From Candidatus Elarobacter sp. (GTDB taxonomy: Bacteria; Vulcanimicrobiota; Vulcanimicrobiia; Vulcanimicrobiales; Vulcanimicrobiaceae), in NCBI GenBank assembly GCA_030150085.1, contig JASLGJ010000220.1:1-7588 (forward strand): a stretch of 7,588 nucleotides of DNA, read 5' to 3'. Numbering within the stretch: the first letter of the stretch is position 1; each line of letters begins with the position of its first letter. Below are positions 1 through 7,588 of the stretch, piece after piece. The notes below the pieces were generated by a model. That model ran no database searches and was not told the DNA's origin. It was given only the letters and a program-made list of their open reading frames with translations. The position numbers and the translations under genes are program-made.

Positions 1-67
1 CACGGTGACGTTCACCGTGAGCGCTCCGCTGCCGCACGAGCGGCGCGCGGGGTTCACCGTGCGCTGA
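1..67 (+). CDS. C-terminal fragment of an unidentified protein
   Basis: The frame starting at base 2 is open from the window edge and ends at TGA 65-67, giving about 21 residues that end in AGFTVR. It lies upstream of and codirectional with the dehydrogenase genes, separated from the ATG at 231 by 163 bp. The alternating hydrophobic stretch TVTFTV followed by a proline is reminiscent of the last strand of a histidine-kinase ATPase domain, but 21 residues are too few to assign a family. That the frame is coding at all is an inference from its position and clean ending; a chance frame is possible in DNA this rich in G+C. Confidence 0.35.
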   Translation, partial: TVTFTVSAPLPHERRAGFTVR

Positions 68-230
68 GGCGGCGCCAGGAGAGCGCCCCCCCGGTGCGGA
101 CGGCCGAGCTGGTGACGCTCCGCACTGTGGAGGCGACCGCCACCCGTCTTCACGACGACGGCTGCCGTAGCTAGCCTCGCTCGCGGGCCGAAATGGGACC
201 GGAGCACCGGCGGCTAAGCGCGTCAGCGGC
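68..230 (+). other. Leader region before the aldehyde dehydrogenase gene
   Basis: This noncoding stretch should hold the promoter of the two-gene dehydrogenase unit, but no convincing -35/-10 pair is visible. The best reading is TTCACG at 149-154 with TAGCCT 17 bp later, which matches the housekeeping consensus poorly. A short inverted repeat (GGCGC 71-75 with GCGCC 83-87) follows the upstream stop codon but has no T-tract. An in-frame TAG at 168-170 limits how far upstream the dehydrogenase could start. There is no clear Shine-Dalgarno sequence just before the ATG at 231. Confidence 0.4.
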
Positions 231-1664
231 ATGATCCACGCGAATTACGTCGGCGGCGCCTGGGACGGCGGCGGCACCGTCTACCGCAACGTCAACCCGT
301 CCAACACCGCCGAGATCGTCGGCGAGTACGCCTACGGCGACGCCGGGACGGCGCGCGCGGCCATCGCCGCGGCGCGCGAGGCGTTCCCGGCCTGGTCGCG
401 GGGGAGCATCCAGCAGCGCTTCGACATCCTCGACCGCGTCGGCAGCGAGATCCTGGCCCGCAAGGACGAGCTCGGCCGGCTCCTCGCCTCGGAAGAAGGC
501 AAGACGCTGCCCGAGGCCGTCGGCGAGGCCGCGCGGGCGGGTCAGATCTTCAAGTTCTTCGCCGGCGAGACGGTGCGCCAGGGCGGCGAGCTGATGCCCT
601 CCGTGCGGCCGGGGATCGAGGTCGAGATCACCCGCGAGCCGGTCGGCGTGGTGGGGCTGATCACGCCCTGGAACTTTCCCATCGCGATCCCGGCCTGGAA
701 GATCGCGCCCGCGCTGGCCTACGGCAACTGCGTGGTGTTCAAGCCGGCGGAGCTGGTGCCGGGCTGCGCCTGGGCGCTGGCCGACATCCTGGCCCGGGCG
801 GGGATCCCGCCGGGCGTCTTCAACCTCGTGATGGGGCACGGGGCCGACGTCGGCGACGCCATCGTGAGCTCGCCCGACGTCGACGCGATCAGCTTCACCG
901 GCTCGGTCGAGGTCGGGCGCGGGATCGCGCGCCGGGCGGCGGAGCGGATGACCAAGCTGCAGCTCGAGATGGGCGGCAAGAACCCGCTCGTGATCCTCGA
1001 CGACGCCGACCTCGACGTCGCGGTGAACTGCGCGATCCAGGGCGCGTACTACTCCACCGGCCAGCGCTGCACCGCCAGCAGCCGGCTGATCGCGACCGCG
1101 GGCATCCACGACCGCTTCGTCGCCGCGCTGGTGGAGCGGCTGGAAAACGTGCGGGTCGACGACGCGCTCGCCGAGGGCACGCACATCGGGCCGGTCGTCG
1201 ACGAGCGCCAGCTCGCCAAGGACCTCTCCTACCTCGACCTGGCGAAGAACGAGGGCGCGGCGCTGGCCTTCGGCGGCGAGCGGCTGCGGCGCGCGCACGA
1301 CGGCTTCTACCTCTCCCCCATTCTCTGGACGGAGACGACCAACGCGATGCGCATCAACTGCGAGGAGATCTTCGGCCCGGCCGCGGCGGTGATCCGCGTG
1401 GCCGACCTCGACGAGGCGCTGGCGGTCGCCAACGACACCGCGTTCGGCCTGGTCGCGGGCATCTGCACGACCTCGCTGCGCGCCGCCGCGCGCTTCAAAC
1501 GCGAAGTGCAGACCGGGATGGTGATGGTGAACCTGCCGACCGCGGGGGTCGACTACCACGTGCCGTTCGGCGGGCGCAAGGGCTCCAGCTACGGGCCGCG
1601 CGAGCAGGGCCGCTACGCGCGCGAGTTCTACACCGCGGTCAAGACCGCGTACGTGGCGCCGTGA
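231..1664 (+). CDS. Aldehyde dehydrogenase, alpha-ketoglutaric semialdehyde dehydrogenase-like
   Basis: This 477-residue cytoplasmic enzyme has the full length and all hallmarks of the NAD(P)-dependent ALDH superfamily. Visible motifs are PWNFP with oxyanion-hole Asn148, the cofactor-binding FKPAE (Lys171), FTGSVEVG at 222-229, the general base Glu246 in LEMGGKNP, the nucleophile Cys280 in GQRCTASS, and EEIFGP at 378-383. The segments GQIFKFFAGE (104-113), NLPTAGVDYHVPFGGRKGSS (434-453) and the end of the protein match my memory of the alpha-ketoglutaric semialdehyde (2,5-dioxopentanoate) dehydrogenase branch, EC 1.2.1.26, which makes 2-oxoglutarate at the end of the hydroxyproline, pentose and glucarate routes. 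The substrate is inferred from this resemblance; no gene for an earlier step of those routes is visible. The ATG at 231 is the only reasonable start because an in-frame TAG lies at 168-170. The stop overlaps the start of the alcohol dehydrogenase gene by 4 bp (GTGA), pointing to one mRNA and coupled translation. Confidence 0.93.
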   Translation: MIHANYVGGAWDGGGTVYRNVNPSNTAEIVGEYAYGDAGTARAAIAAAREAFPAWSRGSIQQRFDILDRVGSEILARKDELGRLLASEEGKTLPEAVGEAARAGQIFKFFAGETVRQGGELMPSVRPGIEVEITREPVGVVGLITPWNFPIAIPAWKIAPALAYGNCVVFKPAELVPGCAWALADILARAGIPPGVFNLVMGHGADVGDAIVSSPDVDAISFTGSVEVGRGIARRAAERMTKLQLEMGGKNPLVILDDADLDVAVNCAIQGAYYSTGQRCTASSRLIATAGIHDRFVAALVERLENVRVDDALAEGTHIGPVVDERQLAKDLSYLDLAKNEGAALAFGGERLRRAHDGFYLSPILWTETTNAMRINCEEIFGPAAAVIRVADLDEALAVANDTAFGLVAGICTTSLRAAARFKREVQTGMVMVNLPTAGVDYHVPFGGRKGSSYGPREQGRYAREFYTAVKTAYVAP

Positions 1665-2788
1665 CCGCGCGCGGCGCCGTCCTCCGCCGCGCCGACGCGG
1701 CGGCTCCCTACGCCGAGAGCAAACCGCTCGCCATCGAAACGCTGGAGCTGCTTTCCCCGCGGCGCGGCGAGGTGGTGGTGCGCGTCGTCACCGCCGGCTT
1801 GTGCCACTCCGACCTCTCGCACGTCGACGGCACGCTGCGCAAGCCGTTTCCGCTCGTGCTCGGGCACGAAGCGGCCGGGATCGTCGAGGAGGTCGGGGCC
1901 GACGTGACGCAGGTGCGGCCCGGCCAGCCGGTGGTGTTCGCCTTCGTGCCGGCCTGCGGGCAGTGCACGCCGTGCCTGACCGGGCACTCCTCGCGCTGCG
2001 CGCGCGGCATGGCGGCCAACGGCAAGGGCGAGCTGCTCGGCGGCGGCACGCGCTTTCGCCTCGGCGGCGAGCCGGCCTACCACCACCTCGGGGTGAGCGC
2101 GTTCTGCGAGCGCGTGGTGTGCGCGCAGGAGTCGCTGGTGCCGGTGCCCGACGACACGCCGCTGGAGATCGCATCGTTCTTCGGCTGCGCCGCGCTGACC
2201 GGGCTGGGCGCGGCGTTCAACGTCGCGCGCGTGCAGCCGGGCACCAGCGTGGCGGTGTTCGGCGCGGGCGGGGTCGGCCTGATGGCCCTGCTCGGCGCGC
2301 TCGCCGCGGGCGCGACGCAAACCGTCGTGGTCGATCCGGTCTCCTCGAAGCGGGCGCTTGCGCGTGAGCTGGGCGCGACGGCGACGGTCGATCCCGCGGC
2401 GGGCGACGTCACCGCGCAGGTAGCGGAGGCGCTCGGCGCGCCGGGCGCCGACTACGCGATCGAAGCGGCCGGCAGTCCCAAGGCGCTGGAAGGCGCGGTC
2501 GCTGCGACCAGCGCCGGCGGCACGACCGTCGCGGTCGGGCTGTCGCGCGCCGGGGCGAGCGCGGCGCTGCCCTACGGCCCGCTGGTGGTGGGCGAGAAGA
2601 CGATCCGCGGCAGCTTCATGGGCTCGTCGGTCGCGCGGCGCGACGTCCCGCGCGCGCTCGCGCTCTGGCGCGCCGGCCGCCTACCGGTCGAAAAGCTGAT
2701 CAGCGGCACGGTCGCGCTGGACGGGCTCAACGCCGCCTTCGACCAGCTCGCCGCCGGCACCGCGGTGCGCACGCTGTGCCGCTTCTGA
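1661..2788 (+). CDS. Zinc-dependent medium-chain alcohol dehydrogenase
   Basis: This 375-residue protein is a complete zinc-type MDR alcohol dehydrogenase, which interconverts an alcohol and an aldehyde or ketone in the cytoplasm. Residues 1-180 form the GroES-like catalytic domain: catalytic-zinc ligands Cys48 (GLCHSD), His69 and Glu70 (LGHEAAG) and Cys176 (FGCAALTGLG), and the structural-zinc quartet Cys99, Cys102, Cys105 and Cys113. The Rossmann fold carries GAGGVG at 201-206, and Asp225 at the end of the second strand (VVVDP) favours NAD over NADP. The overall pattern is closest to the class III/mycobacterial-type branch; the alcohol oxidised cannot be read from the sequence. The start is GTG at 1661, overlapping the aldehyde dehydrogenase stop. 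There is no Shine-Dalgarno sequence, consistent with translation by ribosomes finishing the upstream gene. The pairing suggests consecutive oxidation of an alcohol to an acid, though the two enzymes could also act on separate substrates. Confidence 0.93.
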   Translation: MTARGAVLRRADAAAPYAESKPLAIETLELLSPRRGEVVVRVVTAGLCHSDLSHVDGTLRKPFPLVLGHEAAGIVEEVGADVTQVRPGQPVVFAFVPACGQCTPCLTGHSSRCARGMAANGKGELLGGGTRFRLGGEPAYHHLGVSAFCERVVCAQESLVPVPDDTPLEIASFFGCAALTGLGAAFNVARVQPGTSVAVFGAGGVGLMALLGALAAGATQTVVVDPVSSKRALARELGATATVDPAAGDVTAQVAEALGAPGADYAIEAAGSPKALEGAVAATSAGGTTVAVGLSRAGASAALPYGPLVVGEKTIRGSFMGSSVARRDVPRALALWRAGRLPVEKLISGTVALDGLNAAFDQLAAGTAVRTLCRF

Positions 2789-2789
2789 G

Positions 2790-2819
2790 CGCGCGCCGCT
2801 AGCAGGCGGCAGGCGCGCG
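2790..2819. terminator. GC-rich hairpin between convergent genes, possible two-way terminator
   Basis: CGCGCGCC (2790-2797) pairs perfectly with GGCGCGCG (2812-2819). The stem can extend by two pairs past a bulged A at 2811, around a loop of about 9 nt. It occupies almost the whole 31-bp gap between the alcohol dehydrogenase stop and the ABC ATPase stop, where a terminator serving both strands would lie. There is no T-tract on either side, so it is not a classical intrinsic terminator; it may act with Rho or protect 3' ends. Confidence 0.5.
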
Positions 2820-4312
<1,493 letters not shown>

Positions 4313-4316
<4 letters not shown>

Positions 4317-5239
4317 GCCTGCTCCCGCGGGCGCAGGACGTGCCCGAGCAGGCCGTCGGGGAAGAACAGGATCACCGCCAGCGCGACCGCCGCGACGACG
4401 AAGGTGTTGAGCTGGCCCAGCGGGCGCAGCGCCTCGCTCGCCACCACCAGCACGATCGCGCCGGCCGCCGCGCCCAGGATCGTGCGCCGCCCGCCGAGCA
4501 CCGCGCCGATGATGATCTGGACCCCGATCGCGATGTCGACCACCGTGCCGACCGAGGCCGTGCCGGAGTAGAAGATCAGCATCGCGCCGGCCGTTCCGGA
4601 GAAGAGCGCGCTGACGCAGAACGCGGCCAGCTTGTGCTTGGTGACGTTGAAGCCCAGCGCGCCGGCCTCGATCGCGTCCTGGCCGCTGGCCTGCAGGATC
4701 AGGCCGATCGCCGAGCGCGACAACCCGAACAGCAGCACCGCGCAGACGATCAGGAAGACCAGCGCGACCCAGTAGTTGGCGCGCGGGTCGACCGAGATCA
4801 CGTCCGGCACGGTCATCCCGATCTCGCCCCCGGTGAACTGCGCGAAGATCACGACCGCGTTCTGCAGCAGCAGCACCGCGACCAGCGTCACCAGGCCGAA
4901 GTACGGCCCGCGCAGGCGCAGCGCCGGGAGCGCCAGCAGCAGCCCGCCGACCAGCGCCACCAGCGCGCCCGCGACGACGCACAGCGGGATCGGCAGGTGG
5001 TGCTGGTTGTCGAGCAGCGCCGCGGCGTAGGCGCCCAGGCCGATCAGGAACGTGGGGCCGAAATTGACCTCGCCGGCGAAGCCGAACAGCAGGTCCCACG
5101 CCATCGAGAACACGCCGTAGTAGTAGGCCACGGTCAGCACGCCGAGCACGTAGGCCGACAGCCACAGCGGCAGCACGGCCGCGACGAGCGCGAACAGCGC
5201 CGCGAACGCCAGCAAGCGCGGCCGGAACGCGTGCGCCAT
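4313..5239 (-). CDS. livM: LivM-type branched-chain amino acid ABC transporter permease
   Basis: This 308-residue inner-membrane protein is one half of the importer's transmembrane channel. Family landmarks in order are: an N-terminal hydrophobic segment (about 9-36); the motif FGFAGEVNFGPTFLIGLGAY (52-71), corresponding to the usual GYAGQ-SLG-GAY; LRLRGPYFGLVTLV (107-120); TGGEIGMTV (136-144); and the cytoplasmic loop that docks on the ATPase, SAIGLILQASGQDAIEAGAL (176-195), continuing into FNVTKHKLAAF. Hydrophobic helices follow, ending in FPDGLLG (293-299). The region usually reading GG-GT--GP--GA is GGRRTILGAAAGA here (249-261). The ATG at 5239-5237 was chosen because it directly precedes the hydrophobic N-terminus and lies 5 bp after the LivH stop; no strong Shine-Dalgarno is seen, so coupling to LivH is likely. 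The ligand may not be a branched-chain amino acid, because this permease family also serves urea, amides and aromatic acids. Confidence 0.92.
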
Positions 5240-5244
5240 CCGCG

Positions 5245-6120
5245 TCAGCGCCGGCCCAGCAGGCCCTGCGGGCGCAGGTAGACCACCAGCACCAGCAGCA
5301 CCAGGGCCGGGATCGGGCGCAGGGTCGGGTTCACCAGGTACGCGGTCAGCGTCTCGAGGTAGCCGACGACGTAGGCCGCGAGGAGCGAGCCGGACACGCT
5401 GCCCAGGCCGCCCAGCACGACGATCGAGAACGCGCTCGCGGTGAGCTGCCCGGCGTTGTTCGTGCTCACGCCCAGAAACGAGGCCAGCAGCACGCCCGCC
5501 ATCCCCGCCAGCACGCCGTAGATGCTCCACACCAGCAGGTAGATGCGCGACAGCTCGAAGCCCAGCAGGGTCAGCCCGCGCGGGTTGATCGACGCGGCCA
5601 GCATCGACTTGCCCGCCCGCGTGCGGTTGATCAGCAGCCACAGCAGCCCGATCACGATCCAGCACAGGCAGGCGATCATGATCTCGTTGCGCGGCGTGCG
5701 CACGCCGAGCACGCCGACGACGCCCGCGATCAGCGGGCGCATCGTCACCGGGTTGTCGCTGAACAGGTACGCCAGGCCGGTCTGGATCATGATCCCGAAC
5801 AGCAGCGTGCCGGTCAGCACGAAGATCTCTTTCTCTTCCGCGGCGATGCGGGGCGAGCGCTGGATCGGGCGCACGACCAGGAAATACGTCAGGTAGGCGG
5901 TCAGCAGCCCCGCGGCGACGCCGACCACCGTGCCCGCGTACACGCCCAGGTGGAGCTCGCCGGCCGCCCACCAGCCGACGAGCGCGGCGACCACCATGAT
6001 GCCGCCGTGGGCGAGGTTGAGCACGCCCGAGACCCCGAACATGAGCGTGAACCCGACCGCCGCCAGCCCGTACAGCGCGCTGATGGCGAACCCGTCGACG
6101 AGGATCTGGAGCGCGGTCAC
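5245..6120 (-). CDS. livH: LivH-type branched-chain amino acid ABC transporter permease
   Basis: This 291-residue inner-membrane protein is the partner permease of the LivM-type protein. It opens in the usual LivH way, with the first helix running into LYGLAAVGFTLMFGVSGVLN and LAHGG (16-40). Further landmarks are VVRPIQRSP (82-90), the ATPase-docking loop TRAGKSMLAASINPRG (167-182), YGVLAGMAGVLLA (201-213), GGLGSVSGSLLAA (237-249), and the C-terminal RPQGLLGRR typical of LivH. About eight hydrophobic segments can be seen. The start is a GTG at 6120-6118, 7 bp after the binding-protein stop; it puts the first helix at the normal distance from the N-terminus. No clear Shine-Dalgarno is visible, so translation is probably coupled. 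The hydrophilic stretch RSPRIAAEEKEIF (88-100) between helices fits a cytoplasmic loop. The assignment to the LivH family is firm; the transported ligand is not known. Confidence 0.93.
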   Translation of the reverse strand: MTALQILVDGFAISALYGLAAVGFTLMFGVSGVLNLAHGGIMVVAALVGWWAAGELHLGVYAGTVVGVAAGLLTAYLTYFLVVRPIQRSPRIAAEEKEIFVLTGTLLFGIMIQTGLAYLFSDNPVTMRPLIAGVVGVLGVRTPRNEIMIACLCWIVIGLLWLLINRTRAGKSMLAASINPRGLTLLGFELSRIYLLVWSIYGVLAGMAGVLLASFLGVSTNNAGQLTASAFSIVVLGGLGSVSGSLLAAYVVGYLETLTAYLVNPTLRPIPALVLLVLVVYLRPQGLLGRR

Positions 6121-6127
6121 CGCGCCG

Positions 6128-7402
6128 TCAGCCGCGCGGCAGCTTGACGGCCGAGGGGAAGGCGATCTTCCCGTTCGCGTACTGGTGCGGCCAGATCGTG
6201 ACCTGCTTGCCGTTCTGCCACTGGATCACCACGCCGGTGACCAGCCCCGGGCCGTACTTGAGCGCGTGGGTGTACTGCTCGTTGCGGCCGTAGAACTGCA
6301 CCCGGCCCAGCGTGCCCACGTAGTTGGTCTTCTCCATCGCGGCGACGATCTTGTCGGGGTCGGTCCCGCCCGCGCTCTTGATCGCGTCGGCGATGATGTG
6401 GATGTCGTCGTAGGTCGTGTAGCCGTCGTAGGAGGGCGAGGCGCCGAAGCGCTTGACGTAGGCGTCGGTGAAGGGGATCGTGGTCGGCGTGATGGCCACG
6501 CCCGGGGCGGCGGCGGTGGCGGTGATCACGCCCTCGGCCGCGCCGTTGGTGTCCTTCCAGAACGTGCTGGTCGTGGCTTGCGAGCTCTGCCCGGCCATCG
6601 GGATCGGCACCCGCTGGTCGTGCCACTGCACGGTCGGCTGCACGCCGACGTGGCTGATTCCGGTGGTGATCAGGTCGGGGTGCAGCCCGGCGCCCTCGAT
6701 CTTGTTGAAGATCGGGGTGAAGTCGGTCGTGTCGGGGTTGAAGCGGATGTGGTCGAGCACCTTGAGCCCGGCCTTGGGCAGGCAGTCCAGGTAGCGCTCG
6801 TCCAGCGGCGTGGTCCAGGCCGCGTCCTCGCTCATCACCACGGTCGTCTTCATGTGGAGGTCGCGCACCAGCATGTCGTGCTCGAAGTCGCACACCGACT
6901 GGGCGATGAACGCCGACGTCATCCAGCCGTGGAAGGTGTACTTGTTGTGGTCGTAGTCGTCGTGGACGTGCTTGGAGATGTCGGTGCTGGCCGCGCCGGG
7001 CGTGATGAAGGGCATCTTCATGCGCGCCGCCCAGGGCTCGATCGCCAGCGCGACCTCGCTGATGTAGCTGGCGACGACGGCCGAGACCTTGTCCTCGGTG
7101 ACGGCGCGCTGGAACGCGCGCACCGCGTCGGCGGCCGAGGAGTGGTCGTCGTAGATGACGACCTCGATCTGGCGCCCGTTCACGCCGCCGTGGGCGTTGA
7201 CGTCGTCGGCCGCCATCTGCGCGGCCTTGGTGATCGACGCGCCCGCCACCGACGAGGCTTCGCCGATCACGCCGATCTTGATCGGCGGCTCGGCCGCCGG
7301 CGCGGGGCCCGCGAGCGAGAGGCTCAGCAGCGCGCTCAGCGCGGTTCCGCCGGCGAGCAGCCGCCGGAGCGGACGGAAAGAGTCATGCTGGGAATCGGCC
7401 AT
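6128..7402 (-). CDS. Periplasmic substrate-binding protein of a Liv/HAAT-type ABC importer
   Basis: This 424-residue protein is the ligand receptor of the importer. The N-terminus is a Sec signal peptide: a basic region with RPLRR (10-14), a hydrophobic core (about 15-31), and cleavage near APAA at 34-37. No cysteine follows, so it is a soluble periplasmic protein and not a lipoprotein. The mature chain starts IKIGVIGEASSVAG (41-54) and continues AAQMAADDVNAHGGVNGRQI and EVVIYDDHSS (60-89), the classic type I fold (Peripla_BP_6) of leucine/amide-binding proteins. Later landmarks are PFITPGAAST (131-140), DFTPIFNKI (227-235) and YDGYTTYDDIHIIADAI (325-341). Two cysteines, 171 and 207, could form a periplasmic disulfide. 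The frame is open to 7516, but the ATG at 7402-7400 gives a proper signal peptide and has AGGGGGA 8 nt upstream. It is the first gene of the operon. This family binds branched-chain amino acids, amides, urea, and aromatic or short-chain acids, and I cannot tell which here. Confidence 0.92.
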   Translation of the reverse strand: MADSQHDSFRPLRRLLAGGTALSALLSLSLAGPAPAAEPPIKIGVIGEASSVAGASITKAAQMAADDVNAHGGVNGRQIEVVIYDDHSSAADAVRAFQRAVTEDKVSAVVASYISEVALAIEPWAARMKMPFITPGAASTDISKHVHDDYDHNKYTFHGWMTSAFIAQSVCDFEHDMLVRDLHMKTTVVMSEDAAWTTPLDERYLDCLPKAGLKVLDHIRFNPDTTDFTPIFNKIEGAGLHPDLITTGISHVGVQPTVQWHDQRVPIPMAGQSSQATTSTFWKDTNGAAEGVITATAAAPGVAITPTTIPFTDAYVKRFGASPSYDGYTTYDDIHIIADAIKSAGGTDPDKIVAAMEKTNYVGTLGRVQFYGRNEQYTHALKYGPGLVTGVVIQWQNGKQVTIWPHQYANGKIAFPSAVKLPRG

Positions 7403-7410
7403 CGAGTCTG

Positions 7411-7417
7411 TCCCCCT
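7411..7417 (-). promoter_or_regulatory. Shine-Dalgarno sequence of the substrate-binding protein gene
   Basis: On the minus strand AGGGGGA lies 8 nt before the ATG at 7402-7400. It is the only strong ribosome-binding site seen in front of a gene in this window. It decides the start over positions further upstream and fits the need for high expression of a binding protein. Confidence 0.7.
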
Positions 7418-7441
7418 GAGCACGTTCGTGAATCGCGGAGA

Positions 7442-7455
7442 GAGCCGGCCGGCTC
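7442..7455. promoter_or_regulatory. 14-bp perfect palindrome in the importer leader, candidate operator
   Basis: GAGCCGGCCGGCTC reads the same on both strands. It lies about 40 bp upstream of the binding-protein ATG, between that gene's Shine-Dalgarno sequence and an AT-rich island that may hold the promoter. A dimeric repressor could bind here and block transcription. An mRNA hairpin is an alternative, though its loop would be too tight without opening the central pairs. Short GC palindromes arise easily by chance in such DNA, so the role is inferred from position. Confidence 0.35.
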
Positions 7456-7456
7456 G

Positions 7457-7471
7457 GATAGCTTGATATAT
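7457..7471 (-). promoter_or_regulatory. AT-rich island, possible promoter of the importer operon
   Basis: Top-strand bases 7457-7471 (GATAGCTTGATATAT) form the most AT-rich patch of the leader in otherwise extremely GC-rich DNA. Read on the minus strand they contain TATATC, which resembles a -10 element, about 65 nt before the ATG. No good -35 element is seen at the right spacing, so an alternative sigma factor or an activator may be needed, or the resemblance may be accidental. Confidence 0.3.
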
Positions 7472-7532
7472 GCGGCCGCGTCTCCATCCCCTGTCCCCGG
7501 GGCGGGGCGGCGGCACTCGGGCCGGCGCGGGC

Positions 7533-7588
7533 CTAGGCCCCGCCCTTCGCCAGGCCCGAGAGCGTCGCGCGGGTCGCGATGACCTCGG
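7533..7588 (-). CDS. C-terminal fragment of an unidentified protein
   Basis: Read on the minus strand from the window edge, 17 complete codons (EVIATRATLSGLAKGGA) end at a TAG whose bases are 7535-7533. The gene is codirectional with the importer and ends 130 bp before the binding-protein ATG. The Ala/Gly/Lys-rich tail is a common kind of C-terminus but does not identify a family. The mix of residues and the termination close to a plausible promoter region support coding; the evidence is still thin. Confidence 0.4.
   Translation of the reverse strand, partial: EVIATRATLSGLAKGGA

Noticed and set aside
71..87. Small hairpin after the left-edge stop codon as a terminator
   Set aside because: Only 5 bp of stem and no T-tract; such stems are expected by chance in this base composition.
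171..1559. Long open frame on the minus strand opposite the aldehyde dehydrogenase
   Set aside because: Its product is a low-complexity Arg/Ala/Gly/His-rich string with no domain. It is a by-product of high G+C codon use in the real gene, which has a full set of catalytic motifs.
1634..1649. Inverted repeat CGCGGTC-AA-GACCGCG just before the alcohol dehydrogenase start
   Set aside because: It encodes the TAVKTA segment near the end of the aldehyde dehydrogenase, which I recall as conserved in that family, so coding explains it. A 2-nt loop is also too tight without opening base pairs.
4317..5165. N-terminal extension of the fused ATPase, as a three-domain permease-ATPase fusion
   Set aside because: The extra 283 residues are the LivM region in the wrong frame, rich in Arg and lacking membrane segments. 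LivM has its own frame and stops with an ATGA overlap.
7361..7402. Tat signal peptide on the binding protein
   Set aside because: The basic region reads RPLRRLLAGG, which has paired arginines but lacks the Ser/Thr before them and the Phe-Leu-Lys part of the consensus; a Sec signal explains it better.
5930..7582. 550-codon open frame on the plus strand opposite the binding protein and LivH
   Set aside because: The product is dominated by Val, Asp, Gly and Arg repeats typical of antisense reading of GC-rich genes, and the opposite strand has the signal peptide and receptor fold.

Overview
The window is a very G+C-rich bacterial segment (about 70% by eye). It carries two metabolic genes on the + strand that converge on a four-gene ABC importer operon on the - strand, with a fragment of another gene at each edge. 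The importer's binding protein has a Sec-type signal peptide with no lipobox cysteine, which favours a diderm (Gram-negative) host. I cannot place the organism: the aldehyde dehydrogenase resembles proteobacterial homologues, but other high-GC diderm phyla are equally possible.

Plus strand: after the last ~22 codons of an unidentified gene (stop at 65-67) comes a short leader, then an NAD(P)-dependent aldehyde dehydrogenase of the alpha-ketoglutaric-semialdehyde type (231-1664). A zinc-dependent medium-chain alcohol dehydrogenase (1661-2788) overlaps it by 4 bp. The two are translationally coupled and could oxidise an alcohol to an aldehyde and then to a carboxylic acid. A GC-rich hairpin (2790-2819) fills the 31-bp gap between the convergent units.

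Minus strand, in transcription order from the right: a periplasmic substrate-binding protein (6128-7402), a LivH-type permease (5245-6120), a LivM-type permease (4313-5239), and one long ORF (2820-4316) in which the LivG-type and LivF-type ATPases are fused into a single 498-residue protein. Junctions are 7 bp, 5 bp and a 4-bp ATGA overlap, so this is a tight operon encoding a complete branched-chain amino acid/HAAT-type importer. A leader with an AT-rich island, a 14-bp perfect palindrome and a good Shine-Dalgarno sequence precedes the binding protein. Another gene ends about 130 bp further upstream on the same strand.

Taken together this looks like an uptake-and-oxidation module for a small organic acid, amino acid or related compound whose identity the sequence does not reveal. 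The most unusual element is the fused LivG-LivF ATPase: it predicts one canonical and one degenerate ATP site, the latter with an atypical signature motif (LPFAD). I found no RNA gene, mobile element, CRISPR array or defence system.
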